NCBI RefSeq assembly: GCF_027579695.1
Contig: NC_083587.1
Span: 38,857,732-38,921,731, forward strand
Reading direction: 5' to 3'
Source: Neoarius graeffei
Taxonomy: Eukaryota; Chordata; Actinopteri; Siluriformes; Ariidae
DNA: 64,000 bases
The position numbers and the translations under genes are program-made. Below, piece after piece: positions 33,173 to 44,134 of this stretch (its first letter is position 1; each line of letters begins with the position of its first letter). Below the pieces are notes generated by a model. That model ran no database searches and was not told where the DNA came from. It saw only the letters and a list, made by a program, of their open reading frames with translations.

Positions 33173-33232
<60 letters not shown>

Positions 33233-33234
33233 TT

Positions 33235-33621
33235 ATGCCTTCGCGTTGTGTTGCCGGCTTTTGCTCCAAAACCCACAAGGATGGGGTAAGTTTATTCAAG
33301 TTTCCCAGAGATCCTGAGCTGCATGCGAAGTGGGTGAAGCAAGTCAGGTGCACTCGTGACAAGTGGGAGCCCTCACCAACATCCGTCCTGTGCTCTGAAC
33401 ACTTCGATTTGGATTGTTTTGACACCCTTCCCAGCTTAAAGGAATCTCTTGGGTGTTCAGTTCAGCACAAACGTGTGCTGCTACCATCAGCAGTGCCTAC
33501 AGTATTCCGGAGGGGGACTACTAGTAGCTATGCCGGATCCAGCAGTCGCCTGGGACAAGGCGACTCCTCCAAAGACAGTCCTCCTGTCAGAACATGTGTT
33601 GTGAAACGACATAAGATAAAG
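33235..33621 (+). pseudogene. THAP-domain exon of the Kolobok-like element
   Basis: From ATG 33235: MPSRCVAGFCSKTHKDGVSL, FKFPRDPELHAKWVKQVR, PTSVLCSEHFDLDCFD and KRVLLPSAVPTVF. This is a full THAP C2CH zinc finger (C-x4-C ... C-x2-H) with the closing AVPT-F box. It is followed by a Ser-rich linker and a donor GTACGT at 33622. THAP domains bind DNA in P-element and Kolobok transposases and in domesticated host proteins. The exons that should carry the catalytic core are absent downstream, so I read it as a remnant. The ATG sits 7 bp after the microsatellite. Confidence 0.75.
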
Positions 33622-34160
33622 GTACGTAGAGCTATAGAGTGCTCCGACATGATGCTAAAAATAGTAACCATGCGGTCTGCGCGGCCATCTTGGAAGTGAC
33701 TCGCTCCAGAGCGCTCATAGAGTACACATCATAGAGTACACATTCATGATAATCATAAATGTAATCATAAAGTCGGCATGATATCAGTCATGTATTTGCT
33801 TGTGAAAGCTTGTTTCTCAAAGCAAACACTGAGGGAAAGCTAACTTAGCCAGACAAGTAGGCTACAGATTGTCATTTGCTTACGCTGATGTAGGTTATCA
33901 AATATTTTGCTTTATTCAAGGATAAAACTAAGAAGCCATAAACTAGAAGACGTGCCTGCCAATATTATCCTAAATGTATATCGGATCATGCATAGTCGTA
34001 AGCTTATTATGTTAGCCGTTTGCATGCTCCATTAGGAACTATGTATTCAGTGTAGCATACGGCTTACATGATATAAGCAGTGTTTACACATGCAAGACAA
34101 CAATACACAATATTAAAATATTGATTCCGTAACATTTTGAACAAATGCGGGTTGACCTAC

Positions 34161-34531
34161 CAATCCTTGTTATCCAACCTTGTGGTGTTCAGTGCTGGGC
34201 TGTCTGCCTGTCCACTGTCCATCTCGGGGTCGGAGTCGCTCTCAGATTGCACAGTAACAGGTTCAAACCTGTACGGTTGGATGCACCCGTGTTCGTCATC
34301 ACTTGATTCTTCCGATCTATCCCACTCACAACACAATTCTAGACTCCCAGAAGAGGAAGAGCTAGAGACTTCACCGGCGTTTTCATGCACCATTTCCATT
34401 GAGTAGAACAGCCAGTGAACCGCAGCGTGTTCTTCCGCTGACGTCACAGCATGGCCGCGAGCCACGGACCCAGTTTTCTTGCGCTGTGCAATTAAAAGTT
34501 GGATATTCGCGTAACAACAGCTTCTTTTCAC
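34161..34531 (-). pseudogene. acidic/serine-rich exon, opposite strand, in the Kolobok-like element
   Basis: ATG 34531 gives MKRSCCYANIQLLIAQRKKT, then EVSSSSSSGSLELCCEWDR, SEESSDDEHGCIQPYRFEPV and ESDSDPEMDSGQ, with donor GTAGGT. The QPYRFEP box after an acidic stretch resembles the N-terminal part of a large fish family annotated as P2X7-receptor-like zinc-finger proteins; that is recollection, not a search. It converges on the THAP exon. Kolobok elements are reported to carry a second ORF, and this may be it. Confidence 0.45.
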
Positions 34532-34639
34532 GTAATTATAACAGAAATCTCACATGTTTGCCATGTTGTATAGTTTATTTAAAAAATTGCATAGAGTCAT
34601 GTTCGTGTCATCAGCCCTTTAAGACGTGGCCATTTGCAG

Positions 34640-34753
34640 GTATGTTGCAGGAGTCTTGCAACATTACTACAAATCTGATAAGGACATGCAGACGAACACA
34701 GAACTGGATCAGTGAGATTTTCACCAAGGGTTTCCTGGAAAGAAGCAACACAG
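34640..34753 (+). pseudogene. lipoxygenase exon 11, eight bases short
   Basis: Acceptor CATTTGCAG, donor GTATAC. It reads KYVAGVLQHYYKSDKDMQTN with TEL in one frame and NWISEIFTKGFLERSNT in another. 114 bp against the family's 122, so eight bases are missing between TEL and NWIS. An ancestral GAACTG-(8 bases)-GATC with a repeated ACTG would explain it by slippage. It begins 17 bp after the Kolobok-like element's TTAA. Exon 12 and later were not found in the window. Confidence 0.88.
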
Positions 34754-34997
34754 GTATACACAGAAATAGTGTCCTTTAAAGGCCTATAAGAAATGGCAAC
34801 AGGTATTAATATAGGGAATACATGTAATGTCAAAAACACTGGTTCTGTCTGCCAATCAGTCAGTCAGTCTGTATTTATTTTAAGTTGATTTACACACTGA
34901 TATTAGCATGTAAATTAGCGGTTGGCTGTCTTGTGTATTTGCTATCACGTGGCACTGTAATTTTAAAAGAATGGTATAAAAACATTTACGCAATTGC

Positions 34998-35485
34998 TGT
35001 CACGGCCATGAGGACAGGGTTGAACCCAAGCGCAGACTCCGAGTAAGGAGCAAACTTAGTTTTAATGCAGAACTACTGGAGACTTCTCAGACAATCCAGG
35101 AATTACATTTGAGATAGATTAAACTAGAAACAAGGACTAGCCAAACAGCAGCAGAGCCAAACCATAGCCACAAGGCTCTGACTAGGACAAGCCGCATAGA
35201 CTTAACTGACAAAATAATCCTGCAAGGAGCAGCACACAAGACTGGGTTTAAATACATACGAATTAACAAGACTAACAAGGTTAACAAGACACAGGTGAGG
35301 ATGAAACAAGGTAATGATCAAACAAGGCACAGGTGAGGGGCAGAGACATGGACACAGTGGATAAGCACATGATTGGTATAAACAAAGAGCACATGGCAGA
35401 CACAGGAAATGACTCAACCAAAACAGGAAGTGACAGATAAGACAAACAGACAGGGCAAAACAAAAGCACCGAGGGATGACCGTCA
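34998..35485 (-). mobile_element. solo LTR-like sequence (fossil), family unresolved
   Basis: Starts TGTCACGGCCATGAGGACAG and ends GGGATGACCGTCA. In reverse this runs TGACGG...GTGACA, an LTR-like TG...CA layout. No target duplication is evident and no internal region was identified. Confidence 0.4.
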
Positions 35486-35547
35486 CTATCCTTGTCACTC
35501 GGACCATCCTGAGGCGCTCAAGGTAGGAGACTGAACTGGGAGCAATC

Positions 35548-36228
35548 TCTGCTATTTATAATGCGAGTCGTTCTGCTTCCGGAGGTCATGGACATGACTT
35601 TGTTGACATATGGTCTCGGTGATAGGCAGAATGAAGGAGATCATTCCTTTTTTAGACCATAGTGACGGTCATCCCTTGGTCTCACAGATCCATAGTTACC
35701 TTCGTAACTTACGGTTTCATATGTTCACACCTGACATTCTTATTCTCACGCAACCTTTTCATGTCCTTACCTGTCTTCCAAGGAAATCAATTTCCTTATT
35801 GGCAATGTTCCCACGTTTTCATATGTTCACACCAGGCATTCTTATTCTCACGCAACCTTTTCATGTCCTTACCTGTCTTCCAAGTAAATCAATTTCCTTA
35901 TTGGCAATGTTCCTGTGTTTTTATATGTTCACACCGGACATTCTTATTCTCACGCAACCTTTTCATATCCTTGTGCTCTTCAGGCAGTCCAGAACATACC
36001 CAGCACAAATCCCTCTGCTCCCCTCTCCTCACATGTCCTTTCATGCTGATGCTGCTCTTTTCAGATTGGCCCCAGCAGGGGAACTTTGCTTTTTTTTTTC
36101 TCCTTGCTTTCTTTCCCTAAAGGAGGGTGTGGGGGCCTCACCTCTGACCCCTCCAGCCGCCCCCCCCCCGGGGATCCGTTCTAATAAAAAGACGTCCACC
36201 CCATCACACATACACCCCCCTCCACATA
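35548..36228 (+). repeat. unclassified repeat with 102-bp triplicated module (copy 2)
   Basis: Near-identical to 10126-10833. It has the same three 102-bp modules, a shorter C-run, and a Tc1-like element at the same right border. The continuous open frame (35610-36665) runs across the repeat and the antisense Tc1 DNA and is not taken as a gene. Confidence 0.7.
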
Positions 36229-36760
36229 CACTATATTGCCAAAAGTATTCGCTCACCTGCCTTGACTCACATATGAGCTTAAGTGACATCCCATTCCTAA
36301 TCCATAGGGTTCAATATGACGTCGGTCCACCCTTTGCAGCTAGAACAGCTTCAACTCTTCTGGGAAGGCTGTCCACAAGGTTTAGGAGTGTGTTTATGGG
36401 AATTTTTGACCATTCTTCCAGAAGCGCATTTGTGAGGTCACACACTGATGTTGGACGAGAAGGCCTGGCTCTCAGTCTCCGCTCTAATTCATCCCAAAGG
36501 TGTTCTATCGGGTTGAGGTCAGGACTCTGTGCAGGCCAGTCAAGTTCATCCACACCAGACTCTGTCATCCATGTCTTTATGGACCTTGCTTTGTGCACTG
36601 GTGGACAGTCATGTTGGAAGAGGAAGGGGCCAGCTCCAAACTGTGAAAACAGTCTGCATGCCTAGGTGCTTGATTTTATACACCAGTGGCCATGGAAGTG
36701 ATTGGAACACCTGATTCCGATAATTTGGATGGGTGAGCAAATACTTTTGGCAATATAGTG
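36229..36760 (-). mobile_element. internally deleted Tc1-like element
   Basis: CACTATATTGCCAAAAGTAT at the left and AATACTTTTGGCAATATAGTG at the right are perfect ends, with TA on both sides. 532 bp. Only the transposase C-terminus remains on the minus strand (WPAQSPDLNPIEHLWDELER to AAKGGPTSY). Confidence 0.93.
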
Positions 36761-36845
36761 TACATACACACACACACACGTGCTGCGCCCTCTTTGGCAA
36801 GCACAATTTAACTACAGTTGATTTTCCAAAAATGATATTACGGAC

Positions 36846-37206
36846 GGGCGGCACGGTGGTGTAGTGGTTAGCGCTGTCGCCTCACAGCAAGAAGGTCCGG
36901 GTTCGAGCCCCGTGGCCGGCGAGGGCCTTTCTGTGTGGAGTTTGCATGTTCTCCCCGTGTCCGCGTGGGTTTCCTCCGGGTGCTCCGGTTTCCTCCACAG
37001 TCCAAAGACATGCAGGTTAGGTTAACTGGTGACTCTAAATTGACTGTAGGTGTGAATGGTTGTCTGTGTCTATGTGTCAGCCCTGTGATGACCTGGCGAC
37101 TTGTCCAGGGTGTACCCCACCTTTCGCCCGTAGTCAGCTGGGATAGGCTCCAGCTTGCCTGTGACCCTGTAGAACAGGATAAAGCGGCTAGAGATAATGA
37201 GATGAG
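36846..37206 (+). mobile_element. full-length tRNA-derived SINE
   Basis: tRNA-like head GGGCGGCACGGTGGTGTAGT with B box GGTTCGAGCCC, tail GAGATAATGAGATGAG. Flanked by ATATTACGGAC at 36835-36845 and 37207-37217. Confidence 0.95.
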
Positions 37207-37217
37207 ATATTACGGAC

Positions 37218-37536
37218 AGACTTTGTTCTAATTCGCCCATTTTTAACCCTTTAACTGACCGCTCAACCATTTGTTAGAGCACATTTTAAAACATCAAATC
37301 TCACCAAATTTCCATCTGTCATAAATTCAATCATAAGACACCTTTCTACCACCTGGGCACATGTTAAACACAAATAGTTTGCTCAATACCCCTGTGATGT
37401 CAAAGGCCACACCTTTTAAGTAAACATGATCTGAAGAATGAAGCAATTTCGGCCATATTTTGCCAAATCACATCTATCAAGTTTTCAAAGGTAATACTTT
37501 TTTTTTCTTCAAAACTATGTTAAAATGAAGTCAAAT
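37218..37536. other. unassigned sequence
   Basis: AT-rich spacer between the SINE and the retroelement. No feature seen. Confidence 0.5.
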
Positions 37537-37819
37537 GCGCCGGTCTGTGACAGGAGGGCGGAGTCAGGGAAGGAAAGTGGCAGAATCACTACACTTGACG
37601 GCAATTAACCTGTGTTTGTGTGTCTTCCCAGTGACCGCGCCCTACTTAAGGAGGGAGAGCGAGAGCAGAGGGGCAGCTCCGGACTAGACACTGGCTGCGT
37701 GTGTGTGTCTAAGCAATACCGAATTGTTCACTGAAAAGTGTGGCAATAAAGCCTTTTTGCAAACCTGATCTCTGTCCTGCCGTCCTCTGTGCTCCACCCA
37801 CCCCTAGTGAACTGTTACA
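37537..37819 (+). repeat. 5' LTR of the Gmr1-type element
   Basis: Carries AATAAAG near its 3' side and ends GTGAACTGTTACA. Same family as 45001-45306 and, more distantly, the solo LTR at 13271. Confidence 0.88.
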
Positions 37820-39478
37820 GTGGTGCCGAAACCCAGGATCAGAGTGGAGCACCAGCAGATCAGCCCCATGGAGTCCTCCCCGTTCGCCAACCTGGTCCAC
37901 GCCCTCGCCACGGCGCAGCAAAGCCAGCACCAGGCATTCGTCACCCTCCGGAAGGAACAGGAGCGACGCTTCGAAGCCCTGGTTCCGGCACCTCCTCACG
38001 TCAGCGGGGTCTACCAGCGCTCCGGCCGCGGGCCTGTCTCCCCTCACTGTTACCAAGATGGGTCCGCAGGTGGTCGATGGAGCAGCGCGCGGCGCGCCTT
38101 CTCCCCCTCCTAACGGGAGAGGCGCAGCTGGCCGCGCTACAGCTCTCCGGCTGGCTTACGCGGACCTCCGCCAGGCCGTCCTCCAGCGCCAGAGCAACAG
38201 CGCCAGCGCTTCCGCGCTTCGCCCTTGGAGGAAGTCGGCCGGCCGTTCGCGTTTAGCCAGCAGCTCCGGCACGCCTGCTGGCGGTGGCTGAGGGCCGGCA
38301 ACCGCGACGCCGAGGGGATCATCGACCAGGTGCTGCTGGAACAATTCATCGTTCGCCTACCAGCAGGAACCGCAGAGTGGGTCCAGTGCCACCGCCCGGC
38401 GTCACTGGATCAGGCAGTCGAGCTGGCGGAGGATCATTTGGTGGCTGTTCCGGCGGCAGGACAGCAGATGGCGTCTTCTCTTCTCTCCTCTTCTCTCTCC
38501 CCCTCCTTCTGTGTCCCGTCCTCGCCGCATTCCCCCACCGCGGAGACAGGGGCTGGCACCACCCCAGCCGGCCCGCCGCACCCATGGTGCCCTCCCGTTT
38601 CTCCCTTCTGTGTCTGTCTCTCCCCCACCTCAGGTGAGTGAGCCCCAGAACACCGGTGCAGAGGGAAAGCCCGGGCCGGTTTGCTGGCGCTGCGGGGAGC
38701 CGGGCCATCTTCAACAGCAGTGCACGGCAATGGAAGTGGGCGCGGTGGTTCGGATCCCCGATGCGCCAAAGGCCGCCCTCGATCGGGCCAGAGCGTATCG
38801 CATACCAGTGAGTATCCAAGGGGATACATATCAGGCATTGGTGGATTCTGGTTGTAATTAGACCTCAATTCGCCAAAGCCTGGTTCAAAACGAGGCATTG
38901 GGGGGAGCACAGGGGGTGAAGGTGTTGTGTGTGCACGGGGATGTTCACTGCTACCCTTTGGTGTCGGTCCACATTTTTTTCAGAGGGGAAAAGCTATAGT
39001 GAAGGCAGCGGTTAATCCTCGCCTTACCCACTCTTTAATTTTGGGGACTGATTGGCTGGGGTTTCGGGATTTAATGACACATCTAGTAAAGAGTGGGTCC
39101 TGCCATTTAACAGGGGGAGGTCCCGGTGTCGCTTTGGCAGGAGCAGCTGTCACAGAGCCGTCTACATCATCTCCGCGTCAGAGTGAGGAGCCGCCGGCTC
39201 CTCCTCTCTCTATTGGGGAATCCCTCGCGGATTTCCCATTAGAGCAATCGCGAGACGAGACTCTGCGGCATGCGTTTGACCAAGTGAGAGTAATCGATGG
39301 TCAAATGCTCCCGCCGAACGCCACCCCGGCCTCCCCTTACTTCGCGATTATGAAGGATAGGTTATACCGAGTGACGCACGACACTCAGACTAAAGAGCGA
39401 GTCATGCAGCTTTTAATTCCGAAGAGCCGCCGGGAATTGGTATTCCAGGCGGCTCACTTTAATCCCATGGCTGGACAC

Positions 39479-40913
39479 CAGGGGCGATTTCTCAGAGACA
39501 ACAAGGGAAGCCGAGCTTCCCCTAAAATTCTCTCCCCAAACTGCGACATCTATGACGTTGAATTCTCATTAAAACAATAACTTACATAACATAATATATG
39601 CCCAAGATTGTATTTATGTTCATAACTATCCTGTAACTTATTTGAGTGATGTCTGACGAACTTGCAGTTCGCTACGAGAATCACCTTTGCTGCCAGGCTG
39701 TAACCAGCGTTGCCAGATACTGCTGACGTTTTCCAGCCAAAATATGTTCAAAACCCGCCAAAATGCACTTAAAACCGCCCAATCTGGCAACACTGGCTGT
39801 AACCTATTTCAATGGGCTCTATGGACTGGCAGCCGGGTATCCGTTGCAGTCTATGAGAGGGCTCTGAACAGCCAATTTCGGCTAGTTGTTATTGGTTAAA
39901 ATCAACAAAATCGTCACTTCCAGGGAAGCCGGGCTTCTCTAGGACTAAACGAGACAGTGGGAGGGGCAAGAAGCCGGGCTGATGAAGGATTATTGGAGGT
40001 AGTGTTTGAAAGACATGAGGAGGGCGGGCTCTGTACTTCGGCGTCGGCGAGGAACACGGTAAGCGCATGATCAGTCAGTCCCTAGCGGATGTCGAGAAAG
40101 TGTAGTCGTGTGCCAAAGTGCAGTCCGAATTTCTTTTCATATAAAGTTTCTTCTCATTGATGTCTCTGTACCTTACTCTGTAAATAAATGTAAATATTAC
40201 TCGTTGTGCTCTGTTAACTTTCATCCATTCTATCAGTCTGATCATTCGTGAATTCACTCGTTTATTTCATTTGTAGTTCAATCTGGTTGTAGGCTAGCTT
40301 GAGCCTTATTGGGATCTGCAGTGCTAGCTGCTAACAGAAATTGGTGAAGTCTCTGGAAAGCACAACCAGCTGGTATGACAGGGTCACAGACCATTTTCTG
40401 GAAAAGGAGCGGAGGGCAGAATTTGTGTATAAATAGTGTTCATGTTCATGAATCTGAAGTGTGTATATTGTTCAGTAATGGTAAGAGAATGGTGGGCTCT
40501 GTGTTATAGGTTATACCTGGGTATAATATTCAAGGTTCTGTGTGTTGCATAGCCTACCTGGTTATGAATTTCCAGACTGTGTTGCAGAAGATGTTCAAGG
40601 ATGTGTTGCACAGCTGGGTGTTGTGTTAAAGACTCTGTGTTGCACATCAGGGTATGATGTTCAAGGCTCTTCGTTGAATAGCCAGTGATTTTTGGATGTT
40701 TGATATTTTTGATTAAGGATATGAGGCACTAGCCTGGCAAGCCAGACTATAACATGAAATGTACAAGCAAAAATACTTTCTGCCACTAGGTAGGGTTGTC
40801 TAGTTCACTATGCTAATGGGGCACACCTTTCTATGCTTTGATATCCGGCCTACAGGTTTTACGATGAATGCGTAAAATGGGCTTCCTGTTTTAAAAACCA
40901 GCAGCCGCCACTG
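39479..40913. mobile_element. hAT-type element inserted in the retroelement's integrase region
   Basis: A perfect 8-bp target duplication CTGGACAC (39471-39478, 40914-40921). The ends CAGGGGCG and mirrored CAGTGGCG are short hAT-like terminal repeats. 1435 bp, no transposase seen. The 91-bp MITE (39705-39795) is nested inside. Confidence 0.85.
39705..39795. mobile_element. 91-bp MITE, second copy
   Basis: CAGCGTTGCCAGAT to ATCTGGCAACACTG; the reverse-orientation sister of 20494-20584. Two levels of nesting: this MITE in a hAT in a retroelement. Confidence 0.85.
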
Positions 40914-42623
40914 CTGGACACTTAGGGCAGGATAAAACACTAGCCCGAATAATGGCCCGGTTCTCTTGGCCGGGGATTCGCGGCAATGTCCGTAGGTGGT
41001 GTACGGCGTGCCGCGAATGCCAGTTAGTAAATCCAGCGGCCATTCCAAAAGCGCCTTTGCGCCCTCTACCGTTAATCGAGACCCCGTTCGAAAGAATTGG
41101 GATGGATCTCGTCGGGCCATTAGATCGGTCAGCACGAGGGTACCACTTTATATTAGTTCTAGTGGACTATGCAATGCGATACCCGGAAGCAGTGCCTCTT
41201 CGCAATATCTCAGCACGCAGTATTGCGGAGGCACTCTTCCGCGTTATCTCCCGAGTTGGAATCCCGAAAGAGATTCTGACTGACCAAGGCACCTCGTTTA
41301 TGTCATGTACACTGAACGAACTGTATAGGTTATTGGGTATTAAGCCGATCCGCACCAGCGTGTATCACCCACAAACGGACGGTTTAGTTGAACGGTTCAA
41401 CCGCACCCTCAAGAACATAATTAAAAAATTCGTAAGTGAGGACGCACGTAATTGGGATAGATGGCTCGAACCCTTGCTCTTTGCAGTGCGAGAGGTCCCC
41501 CAAGCCTCCACGGGGTTCTCCCCGTTCGAATTGTTATACGAGCGTAAGCCGCGCGGCATCCTAGACATGCTGCGGGAAAATTGGGAGGAGGGACCTTCAC
41601 CAAGTAAAAACGAAATCCAGTACGTTATTGACCTGCGCGCAAAACTCCACATGCTCATGCACCTAACTCAGGAGAATTTGCGGCAGGCCCAAGAACGACA
41701 AGCCTGCCTGTACGACAAGGGTACACGTCTTAGGGAGTTCGCACTGGGAGAGAAAGTACTCATACTGTTGCCCACATCGAGCTCCAAATTAGTCGCCAAG
41801 TGGCAAGGACCCTTTGAGGTCACACGGCGAGTCAGGGACGTTGACTATGAGGTGAGGTGAACGGATGGGGCGGGGTGCTACAGATTTACCACCTCAACCT
41901 ACTCAAACTCTGGAACGAGGAGGTCCCCGTGGCGTTGGTGTCGGTGGTTCCAGAGAAGGCAGAGCTGGGGCCGGAGGTGCAAAAGGGAACATTGGCATCG
42001 CGTACCTCTCCGGTCCCCTGTGGAGACCACCTCTCCCCGACCCAACTCGCGGAGGTTGCCCAGTTGCAGACCGAGTTTTCGGACGTGTTCTCGCCCCTGC
42101 CCGGCTGCACCAACCTCATAGAGCACCACATTGAGACGCCCCCGGGGGTGGTAGTGCGTAGCCGCCCTTACAGGTTACCCGAGCACAAGAAAAAGTTGGT
42201 TCGGGAAGAACTCGAGGCCATGCTCGAAATGGGCATCGTCGAGGAGTCCCACAGTGACTGGAGCAGCCCGGTGGTCTTGGTACCCAAGGCCAACGGGTCA
42301 GTCCGGTTCTGTGTGAACTATAGAAAAGTCAACGCGATGTCTAAATTTGATGCGTACCCAATGCCTCGTATTGATGAGTTGCTCGATCGGCTAGGCACGG
42401 CTCGTTTTTACTCGACGCTGGATTTAACAAAGGGTTATTGGCAGATCCCCTTGACTCCATTATCCCGGGAAAAAACGGCCTTTTCCACACCGTTCAGCTT
42501 GCACCAATTTGTCACACTTCCGTTTGGGCTGTTTGGGGCGCCGGCTACGTTTCAGCGGCTGATGGACAGAGTCCTCCGCCCCCACGCCACCTATGCGGCC
42601 GCATACCTCAACGATATCATTGT

Positions 42624-44134
42624 AGGTGCATTTGGTTAATTATTAAGTGATCTCATTAAATCAGTCTCATTAAATTTGAAGGTTAATAATTAAAAGAATC
42701 AGTCTCATTTAAATCGTTTGAAGTGAATCGTTCGAATGAATCGAATCAGTGAATCATTCAAAGCAGTGAATCATTCAGCTAAATTATATAACTTATATGC
42801 ACCTTTTTGAATTCTTTGAGAGATTGGGGACTTCAGAAATATTCTTGCACAACAAATGAATACACACAGGTTGTTTAATAAATGAATTTATTATAAAGAT
42901 AAAAATAATAATCAGTTGGAAAAACCGTGAGGTAGTGTATGTGTATATAAGAGTGTGTGTGTGTGTGTGTGTGTGTGTATGGGTGTGCGTAGAGAGAGAG
43001 AGCAAGGGTGTGTGTGTATGAGGGGGCTATAAAATTTGGAATGTTCTTATCTGATGTATTGGTATGTGTGTACGTGGGGGAAGGGCTACCACATGTAAAG
43101 GTTCATAGAACAAAAGAATAGTGTGTTAGCTCTAGCTTGTTGCTATGCTAAGCACATGGTGTAGGCCTGAATTAGCCTTGTGTAGTTAACTACACGTGGT
43201 GAATGCCTTGTGATCCCTGGAGACAGCACAATTAGCCCTAGAGGCTAATGGAACAAAATAATTAGCTTTGGATGCTAATGAGCCAAAAGAAATTAACCAT
43301 AGGCTAATTTCACCAACTTATACAGTACTGAATCAACTGAAACCCTGATAAGGTCAAAATGTGTGTTAAGGAGATTTAGGATATTAGTGAAAGGAATAAG
43401 AGGAAAAACATGTACAGCCTATTAATTGATATTAAACAAAATAAAACAATTCAACACGCTAAGTGTTTTCAGTGTTACTGACAAACAGTTCATGAGTTAA
43501 AGTTCACACTACTTCATAAAACTAATTCCTAGACTAGTTTAATTATGATTATTATGATTATGCCCAAAAATACCAGTCTTACTCAAACATTCTTTAGCAA
43601 GATGTGGAGAGATATTCGCTGTGGGGAAGTTTCTGTAGAAGGCGGAGAGAACTTTCTGGTCCGACGGAGCACTCGGGTCCGACGTGATGAAAAGAGGATT
43701 CTTGGTCCGAACTTCAGCGTTCCTGAGGAAAAGTCTCTGATCAGAATTAATCTGCACAGTGCTGTTTAGAAGGAATCTGATCACTGGATTAAAAACTGCA
43801 TTTAAACGGCAGTCGTGACGTCACTTTAATACGAATACCGGCTGTAACTCGGGTTGAGTTTGAAGATCGCGCTATTCTGGATTTTTACCTTGGCCAGAGG
43901 TAAACACAGAACCCGCGCTGGATGGTAAATCTTTGCAAGAGTGAGATGTTCCCGGGGTTTCTGGTGGAGGTCCCCTCTTTGTGCATCTAGCTGGCTTGGA
44001 GCTAAACGCGAGAGAGAGAGAGAGTTGGGAGCTTCCGCTTGGACTTATGCGCGCATGGCGGACTGACATAGATGATCCCGCCCACGCGTGACGTAGGTCA
44101 CACGGAAGAGGGCTGGGAGTTGTAGTTCTTAGAC
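42624..44134. mobile_element. unclassified DNA element inserted in the retroelement's RT region
   Basis: About 1.5 kb between the RT and RNase H parts. Edges read TGTAGGTGCA and mirrored TGTACCTACA, with ATCAT on both outer sides. Contains a (GT)n run at about 42954-42978 and AT-rich sequence; no ORF recognised. The exact edges are uncertain by a few bases. Confidence 0.6.

Larger units (their letters stand above)
31521..33228. repeat. (TA)n microsatellite split by a Tc1 insertion
   Basis: TA repeats at about 31521-31570 and again at 33173-33228. The Tc1-like element sits exactly between them, so a single microsatellite served as the TA target. Confidence 0.95.
29572..34618 (+). mobile_element. 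Kolobok-like DNA transposon in lipoxygenase intron 10, with nested elements
   Basis: AGTGCTGATGACACG at the left and CGTGTCATCAGCCCT at the right are inverted ends, directly flanked by TTAA at 29568-29571 and 34619-34622. TTAA targets and a THAP-domain protein are the traits of the Kolobok superfamily. Inside lie a THAP exon (33235-33621), an opposite-strand exon (34161-34531), and two later arrivals: a hAT (29650-31297) and a Tc1-like element (31571-33172). Without the nested elements the remnant is about 1.8 kb, too small to be autonomous. The host intron outside it is only about 100 bp. Confidence 0.75.

Noticed and set aside
35610-36665. 351-codon plus-strand frame
   Set aside because: It crosses a triplicated repeat and the antisense of a Tc1 transposase end; no domain. 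Same for 10239-11177.
38225-38910. Overlapping GC-rich frames in several registers
   Set aside because: Alternative-frame shadows of the retroelement gag region.
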